From assembly GCF_000794385.1 (NCBI RefSeq), contig NZ_JTJB01000031.1, positions 36,009 to 100,008 on the forward strand: a stretch of 64,000 bases of DNA, written 5' to 3'. The notes beneath the pieces are model-generated. The model saw only the letters and a list, made by a program, of their open reading frames with translations, did no database searches and was not told where the DNA came from. The translations under genes were made by a program, and so were the position numbers. The stretch comes from Thermus sp. 2.9 (GTDB taxonomy: Bacteria > Deinococcota > Deinococci > Deinococcales > Thermaceae). This document shows positions 17,901 to 25,870 of the stretch, piece after piece. Positions within the stretch are counted from its first letter, which is position 1. Every line of letters begins with the position of its first letter.

Positions 17901-18345
17901 GCGAGCGTTTTTGAAGGCGACCGGAGCGGCCCTTTCCGCCCTCGCCGTGGCGGGGCTTCCCGCCATGGCCCAGGGGCTGGAGGGCGAGGACCTGGCCCAC
18001 CTGGAAAAGGCCCTGCAGGAGGCTTTGGGCAAGGGGTTTAAAGACCTTACCCCCTCCAACCTGGTGAAGCTCACCATGCCGGCCATCGCGGAGAGCGGGG
18101 CCAACGTGCCCGCGGAGGTGGAGGTGAACCTGCCCGCAAGCCAGGTGAAGGCCATCCACCTCTTCGCCGACAAGAACCCTACACCTCACATCTTCGCTTA
18201 CATGCCTATTAGGGCTGAACCCTACTTCTACGTGCGGATCCGTTTGGCGGAAACCTCGGCTGTCCGGGCCGTGGTGGAAACCACCGACGGCAAGCTGCTT
18301 TTGGCCTCGGCCAGCACCCGCGTGACCGTGGGGGGCTGCGGCTAA
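17893..18345 (+). CDS. soxY: Sulfur-carrier protein SoxY
   Basis: A 150-residue protein with a Tat-like signal (NRRAFLKATGAALSALAVAG) and the diagnostic C-terminal swinging arm GGCG, whose cysteine carries the sulfur intermediate. The family ends GGCGG; here the last glycine is absent, leaving GGCG at the very C-terminus. The GTG at 17893 is preceded by AAGGAGGT at 4-5 bases. It pairs with SoxZ, encoded next. Confidence 0.93.
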   Translation: MNRRAFLKATGAALSALAVAGLPAMAQGLEGEDLAHLEKALQEALGKGFKDLTPSNLVKLTMPAIAESGANVPAEVEVNLPASQVKAIHLFADKNPTPHIFAYMPIRAEPYFYVRIRLAETSAVRAVVETTDGKLLLASASTRVTVGGCG

Positions 18346-18361
18346 AGAAAGGAGGTAGAAG

Positions 18362-18688
18362 ATGCCCATCCGTACCATCGTTCGCCTCACCCCGGCCAAG
18401 CCCAAGGCGGGAGAGGGGTTCAAGCTCACTGTGTTGGCGCAACACCCCAACGAGCCGGGTACCCGCCGCGACGCCCAGGGGAACCTCATCCCCGCCAACT
18501 ACATCAACCTGGTGGAGGTCTACTTTGAAGGGGAGAAGGTGGCGGAAGCCCGCCTCGGCCCCTCTATTGCCACCAATCCCAACTACGCGTTCAAGTTCAA
18601 GGCGGAAAAGCCGGGGACCTACACCGTAAGGCTTAAGGACACCAGCGGCGACACCGGGGAAGCCCAAGTAAAGCTGGAGCTAGCCTAA
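18362..18688 (+). CDS. soxZ: SoxZ, partner of SoxY
   Basis: A 108-residue protein without signal peptide, all-beta in style, with AQHPNEPGTRRD and the closing GDTGEAQVKLEL typical of SoxZ. It forms the SoxYZ heterodimer and reaches the periplasm by riding with Tat-exported SoxY. AGGAGG precedes the ATG. A strong stem-loop follows the stop codon. Confidence 0.93.
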   Translation: MPIRTIVRLTPAKPKAGEGFKLTVLAQHPNEPGTRRDAQGNLIPANYINLVEVYFEGEKVAEARLGPSIATNPNYAFKFKAEKPGTYTVRLKDTSGDTGEAQVKLELA

Positions 18689-18692
18689 ATGG

Positions 18693-18717
18693 GGCGCCCG
18701 GGAAACCGGGCGCCTTT
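18693..18717 (+). terminator. Stem-loop between soxZ and soxA
   Basis: GGCGCCCGG and CCGGGCGCC form a 9-bp stem with a GAAA loop, followed by only three T. It could be a partial terminator or a 3' stabiliser that raises soxYZ message over the downstream genes. Confidence 0.55.
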
Positions 18718-18731
18718 ATGGAGGTGGGTAT

Positions 18732-19514
18732 ATGCGGTCCAAGGCGTGGTGGGTGGTAGGCGTGGCCCTTCTCTTGGCCTCGGCCCTGGCCCAGGGAAGC
18801 CCGGACCCCCGGGAGGAGGCCAAGCGGCAGAAGGAGCTCCTCCTGCAAACCGCGGGCATCCTCCCCACGGAGCTCGTGGTCCAGCAAGGGGAGGAGCTCT
18901 TTAACCGGAAGGGGCCCTCGGGCAAAACCATGGCCGAGTGCGACTTCGGCCTGGGCAAGGGGGTTTTGGAGGGGGCCGCCGCCCGGCTTCCCCGCTACTT
19001 CCTGGACACGGGCCGGGTGGAAGACCTGGATGGCCGCATCCTTACCTGCATGACCCGGGTCCAGGGGTTCAAGCCGAGCGAGGTGCGGCGCTCCGAGGTG
19101 GTGGCCGTGGCCTTTTACATCGCCAGCAAGTCCACGGGCCACAAGATCCAGGTGCGCCTCCTCTTCCCCCAGGAGCGGGAGCTTTACGCCCTCGGGGAGA
19201 AGCTCTTTTACGCCCGCTCGGGGCCTAGGGACGTGGGCTGCGCCACTTGCCATGTGACCTACGTGGGCAAGCGGGCCGGGGTTTTGCCCTACGCCGACGT
19301 GCTGGGGAAGGACAAGTCTTGGACCCACTGGCCCGCTTACCGCTACTCCAACGACCAGATCTGGACCATGCAGGACCGCATCCGGGCCTGCTACGGCAAC
19401 ATCGGCCATCCCCAGCCTGCTCTTTACTCCCTGCCCATCCTAGCCTTGGAGCTTTTCATGGCCTACCAGAATAACGGGGCGGTGGTGGAGGAGTGGCCGG
19501 CTTTCGTGCGGTGA
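18732..19514 (+). CDS. soxA: SoxA cytochrome (first copy)
   Basis: A 260-residue precursor with signal peptide (ALLLASALAQG). One heme motif, CATCH at 170-174. Cys70 and Cys106 lie where other SoxA proteins have a second heme or a disulfide, and Cys220 in RIRACYGN is the likely cysteine ligand of the heme. With SoxX it joins thiosulfate to the SoxY cysteine. GGAGGTGGG precedes the ATG. A diverged paralogue lies at 22385. Confidence 0.9.
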   Translation: MRSKAWWVVGVALLLASALAQGSPDPREEAKRQKELLLQTAGILPTELVVQQGEELFNRKGPSGKTMAECDFGLGKGVLEGAAARLPRYFLDTGRVEDLDGRILTCMTRVQGFKPSEVRRSEVVAVAFYIASKSTGHKIQVRLLFPQERELYALGEKLFYARSGPRDVGCATCHVTYVGKRAGVLPYADVLGKDKSWTHWPAYRYSNDQIWTMQDRIRACYGNIGHPQPALYSLPILALELFMAYQNNGAVVEEWPAFVR

Positions 19515-19524
19515 GGAGGCGGCG

Positions 19525-20103
19525 ATGAAGGCGAAGAAGCTTATCCCCATCCTTTTGGCCGTGCCCTTGGTGGTGGCCCTGGCCCAGTCGTACTTTTCCC
19601 CTTCCGAGCTGGAGGCCATCAAGACGGGTGGCAAGACCTACGCGGATGTCTTCCTTAACCAGCGTCCGGACCAGGCCCTTTGCTCCATTCACCGCAACCG
19701 TCTGCCCGGCGATCTTCTCCCCAAGTTCCTCGAGGAGCAGCGGGCCCTCATCAAGTACCCGCAAAGCGGCAAGCTCATGGGGGACTGGAAGAAGGGCGGG
19801 GCCATCTTCAACAACCTGCAGAAGGCCAACTGCTTCTCCTGCCACTTTGGCTCCCCGGTGCACCTGGGCGGGGACGTGGGGCCCAGCCTGGAGAAATACG
19901 GCCTCAAGCGGGGCCAGTCCGAGGCGGTGCAGCGCTACACCTACGAGGTCATCTACAACTCTTGGGCTTATTTCCCCTGCACGGTCATGTACCGCTTTGG
20001 GGCCCAGGGGCTTTTGACCCCCGAGGAGATCGCAGACGTGGTGGCCTACCTGTTGGATCCGGAAAGCGACTTCAACACCAAGCCGGCGGTGGGGTCTAAA
20101 TGA
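19525..20103 (+). CDS. soxX: SoxX cytochrome (first copy)
   Basis: A 192-residue precursor with signal peptide and the heme motif CFSCH at 103-107. The stretch ALIKYPQSGKLMGDWKKG and the C-terminal LTPEEIADVVAYLLDPESDF are characteristic of SoxX. It forms the SoxAX complex with the preceding gene product. It lies 10 bases after soxA and overlaps soxB by 4 bases. Confidence 0.9.
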   Translation: MKAKKLIPILLAVPLVVALAQSYFSPSELEAIKTGGKTYADVFLNQRPDQALCSIHRNRLPGDLLPKFLEEQRALIKYPQSGKLMGDWKKGGAIFNNLQKANCFSCHFGSPVHLGGDVGPSLEKYGLKRGQSEAVQRYTYEVIYNSWAYFPCTVMYRFGAQGLLTPEEIADVVAYLLDPESDFNTKPAVGSK

Positions 20104-21821
20104 ACCGAAGGGAGCTTCTTTTTTGGCTTTCCGCCCTGGGAGGGCTTGGGCCCAAGGCTTTGGCCCAGGTTCTGGAGAATCCTTCCCGCCTCTACGACCT
20201 TCCCCCTTACGGCAACGCCACCCTCCTCTACTTCTCCGACCTCCACGGCCAGGCCTTCCCCCACTACTTCATGGAGCCTCCCAACCTCATCGCCCCCAAG
20301 CCCCTTATGGGGAGGCCCGGCTACCTGACCGGGGAGGCCATCCTGCGCTACTACGGGGTGGAGCGGAAGACCCCCTTGGCCTACCTGCTCAGCTACCTGG
20401 ACTTCGTGGAGCTGGCCAAGGCCTTCGGTCCCATCGGGGGCCTGAGCGCCCTCACCGCCCTTATCCGCAGGCAAAAGGCCCAGGTGGAGGCCGAGGGGGG
20501 CAGGGCCTTGGTGTTGGACGGGGGGGATACCTGGACCAACTCCGGCCTTTCCCTCCTCACCCAGGGAGAGGCCATCGTGGACTGGCAGAACCTCGTTGGG
20601 GTGGACCACATGGTCTCCCACTGGGAGTGGACCCTGGGGCGGGAGCGGGCCGAGGCGCTCTTCAAGAAGCTTAAGGGCGAGCACCTCTCCTACAACGTAG
20701 TGGATGAGCTTTTCGGCGACCCCCTTTACCCTGCTTACCGGATCCACCAAATGGGCCGCTACACCCTGGCCGTGGTGGGGGCCACCTATCCCTACGTGAA
20801 GGTTTCTCACCCCGAGGAGTTCACGGAAGGCCTTTCCTTTGCCCTGGATGTGCGCCGCTTGCAGGAGGCCGTGGACCAGGCCCGGGCCGAGGGGGCGGAT
20901 GCCGTGGTGCTTCTCTCCCACAACGGCCTCCAGCTGGACGCGGCCTTGGCGGAGCGGGTGAAGGGCATTGACCTCATCCTTTCCGGGCACACCCACGACC
21001 TCACCCCTTCCCCCTGGCGGGTGGGCAAGACCTGGATCGTGGCGGGAAGCGCAGCCGGTAAGGCCCTGATGCGGGTGGACCTGGAGCTTTTCAAGGGGGG
21101 TATTGCCAACCTCCGGCTCAGGATCCTGCCGGTTCTGGCCCGCCATCTCCCGGGGGCTCCTGACGTGGAGGCCTTCCTGGAAAAGACCCTGGCTCCCCAC
21201 CGGCAGCACCTTTTCGAGCCCCTGGCGGTTTCCGAATCCCTGCTTTACAAGCGGGACACCCTTTACTCCACCTGGGATGAGCTGGTGGGGCAGGCGGTGA
21301 AGGCTCTTTATCCCGAGGTGGACCTGGTCTTCAGCCCGGCGGTGCGCTGGGGCACCACCATCCTTCCCGGCCAGGCCATCACCCGGGACCACCTCTACGC
21401 CTACCTGGGCTTTACCTACCCCGACCTTTACCTCTTCTGGCTACGGGGGGAGCAGATCCGGAACACCCTGGAGGACATCGCCAGCAACGTCTTTACCCCC
21501 GATCCCTTCTACCAGCAGGGCGGGGACGTGAGCCGGGTTTACGGCCTCCGCTACGTGCTGGACCCCGATGCCCCCGTCGGCAAGCGCATCCGGGAGGTGG
21601 AGGTGGGCGGCAAGCCCCTGGATCCCAATCGCCGGTACCTGGCGGCCTCCTATGGGGGAAGGCTCCAGCGGGTGGGGGAGGCCAAGGCGGGGTACGAGCC
21701 CAGGCCCATCTACCAGGTCCTCGAGGAGTACCTCAAAGCCGCTGGGCGCATAAGGGTTTTGCCCAAGCCCAACGTGCGCGTGTTGGGACGTAACTACCGT
21801 GTGCCGGAGGTGAGTTCATGA
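20100..21821 (+). CDS. soxB: SoxB thiosulfohydrolase
   Basis: A 573-residue protein of the calcineurin-like/5'-nucleotidase fold. It begins NRRELLFWLSALGGLG, a Tat-like signal. Metal ligands are visible in YFSDLHGQ (Asp47, His49), LDGGDTWTNSG, the SoxB-type HWEWTLG, LLSHNG and SGHTHD. The enzyme uses two manganese ions to hydrolyse the sulfone from SoxY-bound thiosulfate, releasing sulfate. The start overlaps soxX and the stop overlaps the second soxX, so it sits between two SoxAX pairs. Confidence 0.96.
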   Translation: MNRRELLFWLSALGGLGPKALAQVLENPSRLYDLPPYGNATLLYFSDLHGQAFPHYFMEPPNLIAPKPLMGRPGYLTGEAILRYYGVERKTPLAYLLSYLDFVELAKAFGPIGGLSALTALIRRQKAQVEAEGGRALVLDGGDTWTNSGLSLLTQGEAIVDWQNLVGVDHMVSHWEWTLGRERAEALFKKLKGEHLSYNVVDELFGDPLYPAYRIHQMGRYTLAVVGATYPYVKVSHPEEFTEGLSFALDVRRLQEAVDQARAEGADAVVLLSHNGLQLDAALAERVKGIDLILSGHTHDLTPSPWRVGKTWIVAGSAAGKALMRVDLELFKGGIANLRLRILPVLARHLPGAPDVEAFLEKTLAPHRQHLFEPLAVSESLLYKRDTLYSTWDELVGQAVKALYPEVDLVFSPAVRWGTTILPGQAITRDHLYAYLGFTYPDLYLFWLRGEQIRNTLEDIASNVFTPDPFYQQGGDVSRVYGLRYVLDPDAPVGKRIREVEVGGKPLDPNRRYLAASYGGRLQRVGEAKAGYEPRPIYQVLEEYLKAAGRIRVLPKPNVRVLGRNYRVPEVSS

Positions 21822-22381
21822 CCAAAAAGGCGTCAATTTTGTTAGTTTCGGTGGTCATCTTGGGGCTTGGCCTCACCCAGGTGAGTCCCTTTAGGGCCCG
21901 CTTTGAGGCGGCTTTGCATGCGGGCGGCCACGAGTTTGCCAAGGTGATGCTCTCCCAGGACAAAGGGCAGGCCCTTTGCTCCCAGTACCGGGATAAGCTT
22001 CCCCCGGATCTCATCCCGACTTTCCTGGCGGAGCAGAAGGCCCTCATCAAGTACCCGGCAAACGGCAAGCTCATGGGAGACTGGAAAAACGGGGAGAAGG
22101 TCTTCACCGATCCCAAGCGGGGTAACTGCTACGCCTGCCACGCCGGGGTCGCCAGCGAGGTGGCCCACGGCACCATGGGGCCGAGCCTGACCAACTATGG
22201 GCAGCGGGGCACCTCGGAGGCGGTGGTGCGCTACACCTACGAGAAGATCTTCAACGCCTGGGCCTTCGTGCCCTGCTCCCTGATGTACCGTGGCGGGGTG
22301 CACGGCCTCTTTACCCCGGAGGAAACCGCCGACCTGGTGGCCTTTCTTCTGGACCCCGAGTCCCCCATCAACCGGAGGTGA
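21818..22381 (+). CDS. soxX: SoxX-like cytochrome (second copy)
   Basis: A 187-residue precursor with N-terminal signal and the heme motif CYACH at 104-108. It shares the order of motifs with the first SoxX (ALIKYPANGKLMGDWKNG, TPEETADLVAFLLDPES) but is clearly diverged. It overlaps soxB by 4 bases and lies 3 bases before the second soxA. Its job beside the first copy is unknown; it may serve another substrate or partner. Confidence 0.85.
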   Translation: MTKKASILLVSVVILGLGLTQVSPFRARFEAALHAGGHEFAKVMLSQDKGQALCSQYRDKLPPDLIPTFLAEQKALIKYPANGKLMGDWKNGEKVFTDPKRGNCYACHAGVASEVAHGTMGPSLTNYGQRGTSEAVVRYTYEKIFNAWAFVPCSLMYRGGVHGLFTPEETADLVAFLLDPESPINRR

Positions 22382-22384
22382 GCC

Positions 22385-23188
22385 GTGAAGAGAAGGAATC
22401 GCTTAGTTTTCCTGGGTGTGCTGGCCTTGGGGGCCTTGGCGGGCTTGGGGGCCTATACGCAGCAGCAGAAGCCCTTGGATCCCTTTGAGGAGGCCATGCG
22501 CCAGCGGCAGATGTACCTGGAGACCTTCGGCGTGCTCCCGGGGGATCTTTTTGTGGAGGAGGGGAAGGAGCTCTTCTTCCGCAAGGGGCCAAGCGGCAAG
22601 ACCCTGGAGGAGTGCGACTTCGGCAAGGGGAAGGGAGTTTTGGAGGGAGTCTACGCCATCCTTCCCAAGTACTTCTCCGACAGCAAGCGGGTGGAGGACC
22701 TGGAAACCCGGGTGTACACCTGCATGCAGACCGTACAGGGGTACAAGCCGGCGGAGATCAAACGGGACGAGGTTAGGGCCATCACCACCTATATCGCTTC
22801 CTTCTCCTCCAAGGCCAAGATCCAGGTGGTGCCCAAGCACCCGGCGGAGCTGGCCATGTACAACCTGGGGCGGGAGCTTTGGTACACCCGCGCCGGGGCC
22901 CGGGACATGAGCTGCGCCATCTGCCACGACCAGTATGCCGGCCAGAGGGTACGGCTTTCCCCGGTGCGGAGCCCCAAGCAGGGTCTGGGCAATGAGTGGC
23001 CCGCCTACCGCTTTGAGGAGGACCGGCTCTACACCATGGAGGACCGCATTAACTTCTGCTACGAGTCCATCGCCATTCCCAAGCCGGAGTTCTACTCGGA
23101 TGTCCACATCGCCCTGACCGTGTACATGCTGGCCGAGGCCACCAAGGCCGGGCACTCCTTTGAGGAGCTGCCCTTCTTCACCCGCTAG
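22385..23188 (+). CDS. soxA: SoxA-like cytochrome (second copy)
   Basis: A 267-residue protein from a GTG at 22385. The N-terminus is a membrane anchor or signal. Heme motif CAICH at 177-181; Cys77 and Cys113 match Cys70 and Cys106 of the first copy, and a cysteine in RINFCYES matches its heme-ligand cysteine. The segment GPSGKTLEECDFGKGKGVLEG is nearly shared with the first copy. The order X-A here is reversed relative to the first pair. Confidence 0.85.
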   Translation: MKRRNRLVFLGVLALGALAGLGAYTQQQKPLDPFEEAMRQRQMYLETFGVLPGDLFVEEGKELFFRKGPSGKTLEECDFGKGKGVLEGVYAILPKYFSDSKRVEDLETRVYTCMQTVQGYKPAEIKRDEVRAITTYIASFSSKAKIQVVPKHPAELAMYNLGRELWYTRAGARDMSCAICHDQYAGQRVRLSPVRSPKQGLGNEWPAYRFEEDRLYTMEDRINFCYESIAIPKPEFYSDVHIALTVYMLAEATKAGHSFEELPFFTR

Positions 23189-23190
23189 CC

Positions 23191-23637
23191 ATGCGCCGCC
23201 GCCACCTCCTTGCCCTTCTTCCCCTCCTTCCCCTGGCCCGGGCCCAGGGGGGAGGGGGGGCGGGGGGGGACTGGGTGAAGGCCTTTGGGGAGTTCCTCAA
23301 GCGCGTGCCCCCCGCCAGCTATCTGGTGTATCCCACCGAGGCCAAGGACCTCCTCCTCTTTGATCCCTTTATCCTGGACGTGCGCACGGAGGAGGAGCGG
23401 AAGAAGGGGTATATACCGGGTTCGGTGCACATCTACGCCGGCCAGGTGCCCGATCGCCTTCATGAGCTACCCAAGGACAAGGAGGCCCTGATCCTGGTCT
23501 ACTGCAACTCGGGCAGCGTTTCGGCGGTGGTGGCCGCATATTTGCAAGCGCTTGGCTACAAGAATGCCAAGAACATCGCTCACGGCTTTAAGGGCTGGCT
23601 GGACGCCGGCCTAGAAGTGGAAGGAGGTTCGCAATGA
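23191..23637 (+). CDS. Exported rhodanese-domain protein
   Basis: A 148-residue protein with an N-terminal signal (HLLALLPLLPLARAQG) and one rhodanese domain: ILDVRTEEE, then the active-site loop YCNSGSVS with the persulfide-forming cysteine. It could transfer sulfane sulfur in the periplasm within the Sox pathway. It starts 3 bases after the second soxA and overlaps the next gene by 4 bases. Confidence 0.85.
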   Translation: MRRRHLLALLPLLPLARAQGGGGAGGDWVKAFGEFLKRVPPASYLVYPTEAKDLLLFDPFILDVRTEEERKKGYIPGSVHIYAGQVPDRLHELPKDKEALILVYCNSGSVSAVVAAYLQALGYKNAKNIAHGFKGWLDAGLEVEGGSQ

Positions 23638-24485
23638 GGAAGCTTTTGGCTCTGGTGGCCCTTTTGGGGTTGGGTTTGGCGCAGTCTTTGGTGGTGGAGG
23701 TTAAAGGCTCCCTGGAAGAGGTGGAGGCCAAGACCCTCTCCGCCCTGAAGTCCGTGGGCCTCGAGGCAGACCGGGTTCTAAACCTGGGGGAGCAGGTGCG
23801 GCAGGTGACGGGCCCGGGTTTCCCCGAGTACCGCCTGGTGGTGCTGAAGCCGGATAAGGGAAGCATCGAGGCGGTTTCCAAAAATCCCATGGCCGCCATC
23901 GTCCTACCTCCCACGGTCTTCATCACCGGCCAGGGGAACAGCTTCACGGTGGGCACTTTTGACGGGCGCCTCCTCTTCTCCATGCTACAGGTGTACGGGG
24001 GTGAGGTGGAGCGGTTGGTGTGGCGCCTCGAGGCGGCCCTGGGACGGCTTGGCATCGTGAAGCGCCTGCCCCCCGCCATGATGCCCGATCCCGCTAGCGG
24101 CATGATGCCTGCCCTCATGTACCGGGTGCCCTCCGCCAAGGTGGAGGATGTGGTGCTCATGGTGGAAACGGAGCTCACCTCCAACGGGCTTAACCTTTTG
24201 CCCAACGTGAAGGTGGGCCCGGTGACCGTGATCATGCCCTGCAAGAGCGAATGGGCTCGGATCATGTTCCTCACCCAGCCTGCGGGAGGTTTCGCCGCTC
24301 CTTGCCGCTTCTTTGCCATGCAGATGGGTAATGACGTCCTGGTGGGTGCCATCGAGCCCATGCTCATGACCATCATGCCCGGTGTGATGGGCACGCCGGC
24401 GGTGGCCATGCTCCAGGAGGCCCGCCGGGTCATGAGCCAGATCCTGGAAGCTACGGGCGGGACTCCTTACCGCCCTGGCCGATAA
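23634..24485 (+). CDS. Exported protein with two DUF302-like domains
   Basis: A 283-residue protein with signal peptide (LLALVALLGLGLAQ). Residues about 18-125 and 160-275 look like two DUF302 domains; the second retains the conserved IMPCKSEW and PCRFFAMQ cysteines. DUF302 proteins are found in sulfur-oxidation loci, often without assigned function. The start overlaps the rhodanese gene and it precedes soxF, so a role in handling sulfur intermediates is plausible but inferred from position. Confidence 0.7.
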   Translation: MRKLLALVALLGLGLAQSLVVEVKGSLEEVEAKTLSALKSVGLEADRVLNLGEQVRQVTGPGFPEYRLVVLKPDKGSIEAVSKNPMAAIVLPPTVFITGQGNSFTVGTFDGRLLFSMLQVYGGEVERLVWRLEAALGRLGIVKRLPPAMMPDPASGMMPALMYRVPSAKVEDVVLMVETELTSNGLNLLPNVKVGPVTVIMPCKSEWARIMFLTQPAGGFAAPCRFFAMQMGNDVLVGAIEPMLMTIMPGVMGTPAVAMLQEARRVMSQILEATGGTPYRPGR

Positions 24486-24512
24486 GAGGCTGGCCAAGAA
24501 GAAGGAGGGAGT

Positions 24513-25802
24513 ATGAGCAAGGTCAGTCGGCGTCAGGTCCTCAAGACGGGGGCGGCTTTGGCCGCTGCCGGGGCGATCTCGAGCCCAGCCTTCGCCCAGG
24601 AGTTCTACAGCCGCCCGGCCACCCTTCTTCCCCGCACCCGCAAGCCGCGGGTGGTGGTGATCGGGGGCGGCTGGGGCGGGACCACGGTGGCGCGGAAGCT
24701 GGTGCGGTCCGGGGTGGACGCCGAGGTGGTCCTCATTGAGCAAAAGCCCATCTTCATGTCCTGCCCCATGTCCAACCTCTTCCTGGCGGGGGTCAAGCCC
24801 TTGGAGTGGCTCGTCTTTGATTACACCAACGTGGTGAAGGATGGGGTCATCTTCGTCCAGGAAAAGGTCTTGGACATCAACCGCGACCGCCGCCTGGTGC
24901 GCACCGCCGGGGGGTACGTGGCCTACGATTTCCTGGTCCTGGCTCCCGGCATTGACTACATGTACGAGGCCATCCCCGGCTACGCCGAGGTGAAGCACCT
25001 CCTCCCCGTGGGCTTCAAGCCCTTTGAGCACATCGCCCTGAGGCGGATGCTGGACCAGTTTGACGAGACGGGTGGGGAGCTCGTCATGTACATCCCGAAC
25101 CCCCCTTACCGCTGCCCCCCGGGCCCCTACGAGCGGGCGGCCATGCTGGCCTGGCGGCTCAAGACCAAGGGGGTGAAGGGCAAGGTCATCGTTCTGGACG
25201 CCAACCCGCAGCCCGTTTCCAAGGCCCCGGGCTTCCTCGCCGCCTACAACGACCTTTACAAGGACTATCTGGAGTACGTGCCCAACACCAAGATCACCGG
25301 TCTGGATTACGGGAAGAAGCGGGTCCTCACCGAGCTTGGGGAGGTGGCCTTCACCCTGGCGGACATCATCCCCCCCATGAAGGCGGGGGAGCTGGTGCGC
25401 GTGGCGGGGCTTGGGGAGCGCTGGGCCAACGTGCGCATCCCCTACTTCCTCTCCGAAAAGGACGACCGGGTGTACCTGGTGGGGGACATTACCGGCAACA
25501 CCCCCTACCCCAAAAGCGGCATGGTGGCCTACGTCTCCGGCACCATCGTGGCCCGGCAGATCGCCGAGCGCCTTAAAGGCAAGCCCTTGGCGGAGATCCC
25601 CCCTGAGCTTCCCCAGAACATCTGCTACTCCTTCGTGGACTCGGAGGAGGCCATCTGGGTTTCCGCCAACTACTCCTGGGATGAGGCGGCCAAGCAGATC
25701 AAAGCGCAAAGCGCCGTGGACAACCAGCGCTCCAAGGCCAACGGCCAGGCGGCCATTGGCTGGGCCACCGGCATTTGGAACGACATGTTCGGCCCTGCCT
25801 AA
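24513..25802 (+). CDS. soxF: SoxF, flavoprotein of the sulfide dehydrogenase family
   Basis: A 429-residue protein with a Tat signal (SRRQVLKTGAALAAAG) and an FAD-binding GGGWGG at the start of the mature chain. Cysteines in FMSCPMSN and YRCPPGPYE correspond to the redox-active pair of flavocytochrome c sulfide dehydrogenase (FccB). It would oxidise sulfide and pass electrons to a c-type cytochrome. It ends the first sox transcript: a strong terminator follows directly. Confidence 0.88.
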   Translation: MSKVSRRQVLKTGAALAAAGAISSPAFAQEFYSRPATLLPRTRKPRVVVIGGGWGGTTVARKLVRSGVDAEVVLIEQKPIFMSCPMSNLFLAGVKPLEWLVFDYTNVVKDGVIFVQEKVLDINRDRRLVRTAGGYVAYDFLVLAPGIDYMYEAIPGYAEVKHLLPVGFKPFEHIALRRMLDQFDETGGELVMYIPNPPYRCPPGPYERAAMLAWRLKTKGVKGKVIVLDANPQPVSKAPGFLAAYNDLYKDYLEYVPNTKITGLDYGKKRVLTELGEVAFTLADIIPPMKAGELVRVAGLGERWANVRIPYFLSEKDDRVYLVGDITGNTPYPKSGMVAYVSGTIVARQIAERLKGKPLAEIPPELPQNICYSFVDSEEAIWVSANYSWDEAAKQIKAQSAVDNQRSKANGQAAIGWATGIWNDMFGPA

Positions 25803-25811
25803 GGCGTTAGG

Positions 25812-25839
25812 CCCCGCCCCCTCAGGGGGGCGGGTTTTT
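25812..25839 (+). terminator. Rho-independent terminator after soxF
   Basis: CCCGCCCCC and GGGGGCGGG form a 9-bp stem around a short loop, followed by TTTTT. It separates soxF from soxC, which has its own promoter-like TACGAT and an AGGAGG. Confidence 0.85.
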
Positions 25840-25870
25840 CTTGCGCCCGTGGGATACGATAGGAGGGTAT

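Noticed and set aside
20046..21392. Long open frame antisense to soxB
   Set aside because: Shadow of a strongly conserved gene in GC-rich DNA; no motif and no ribosome binding site.
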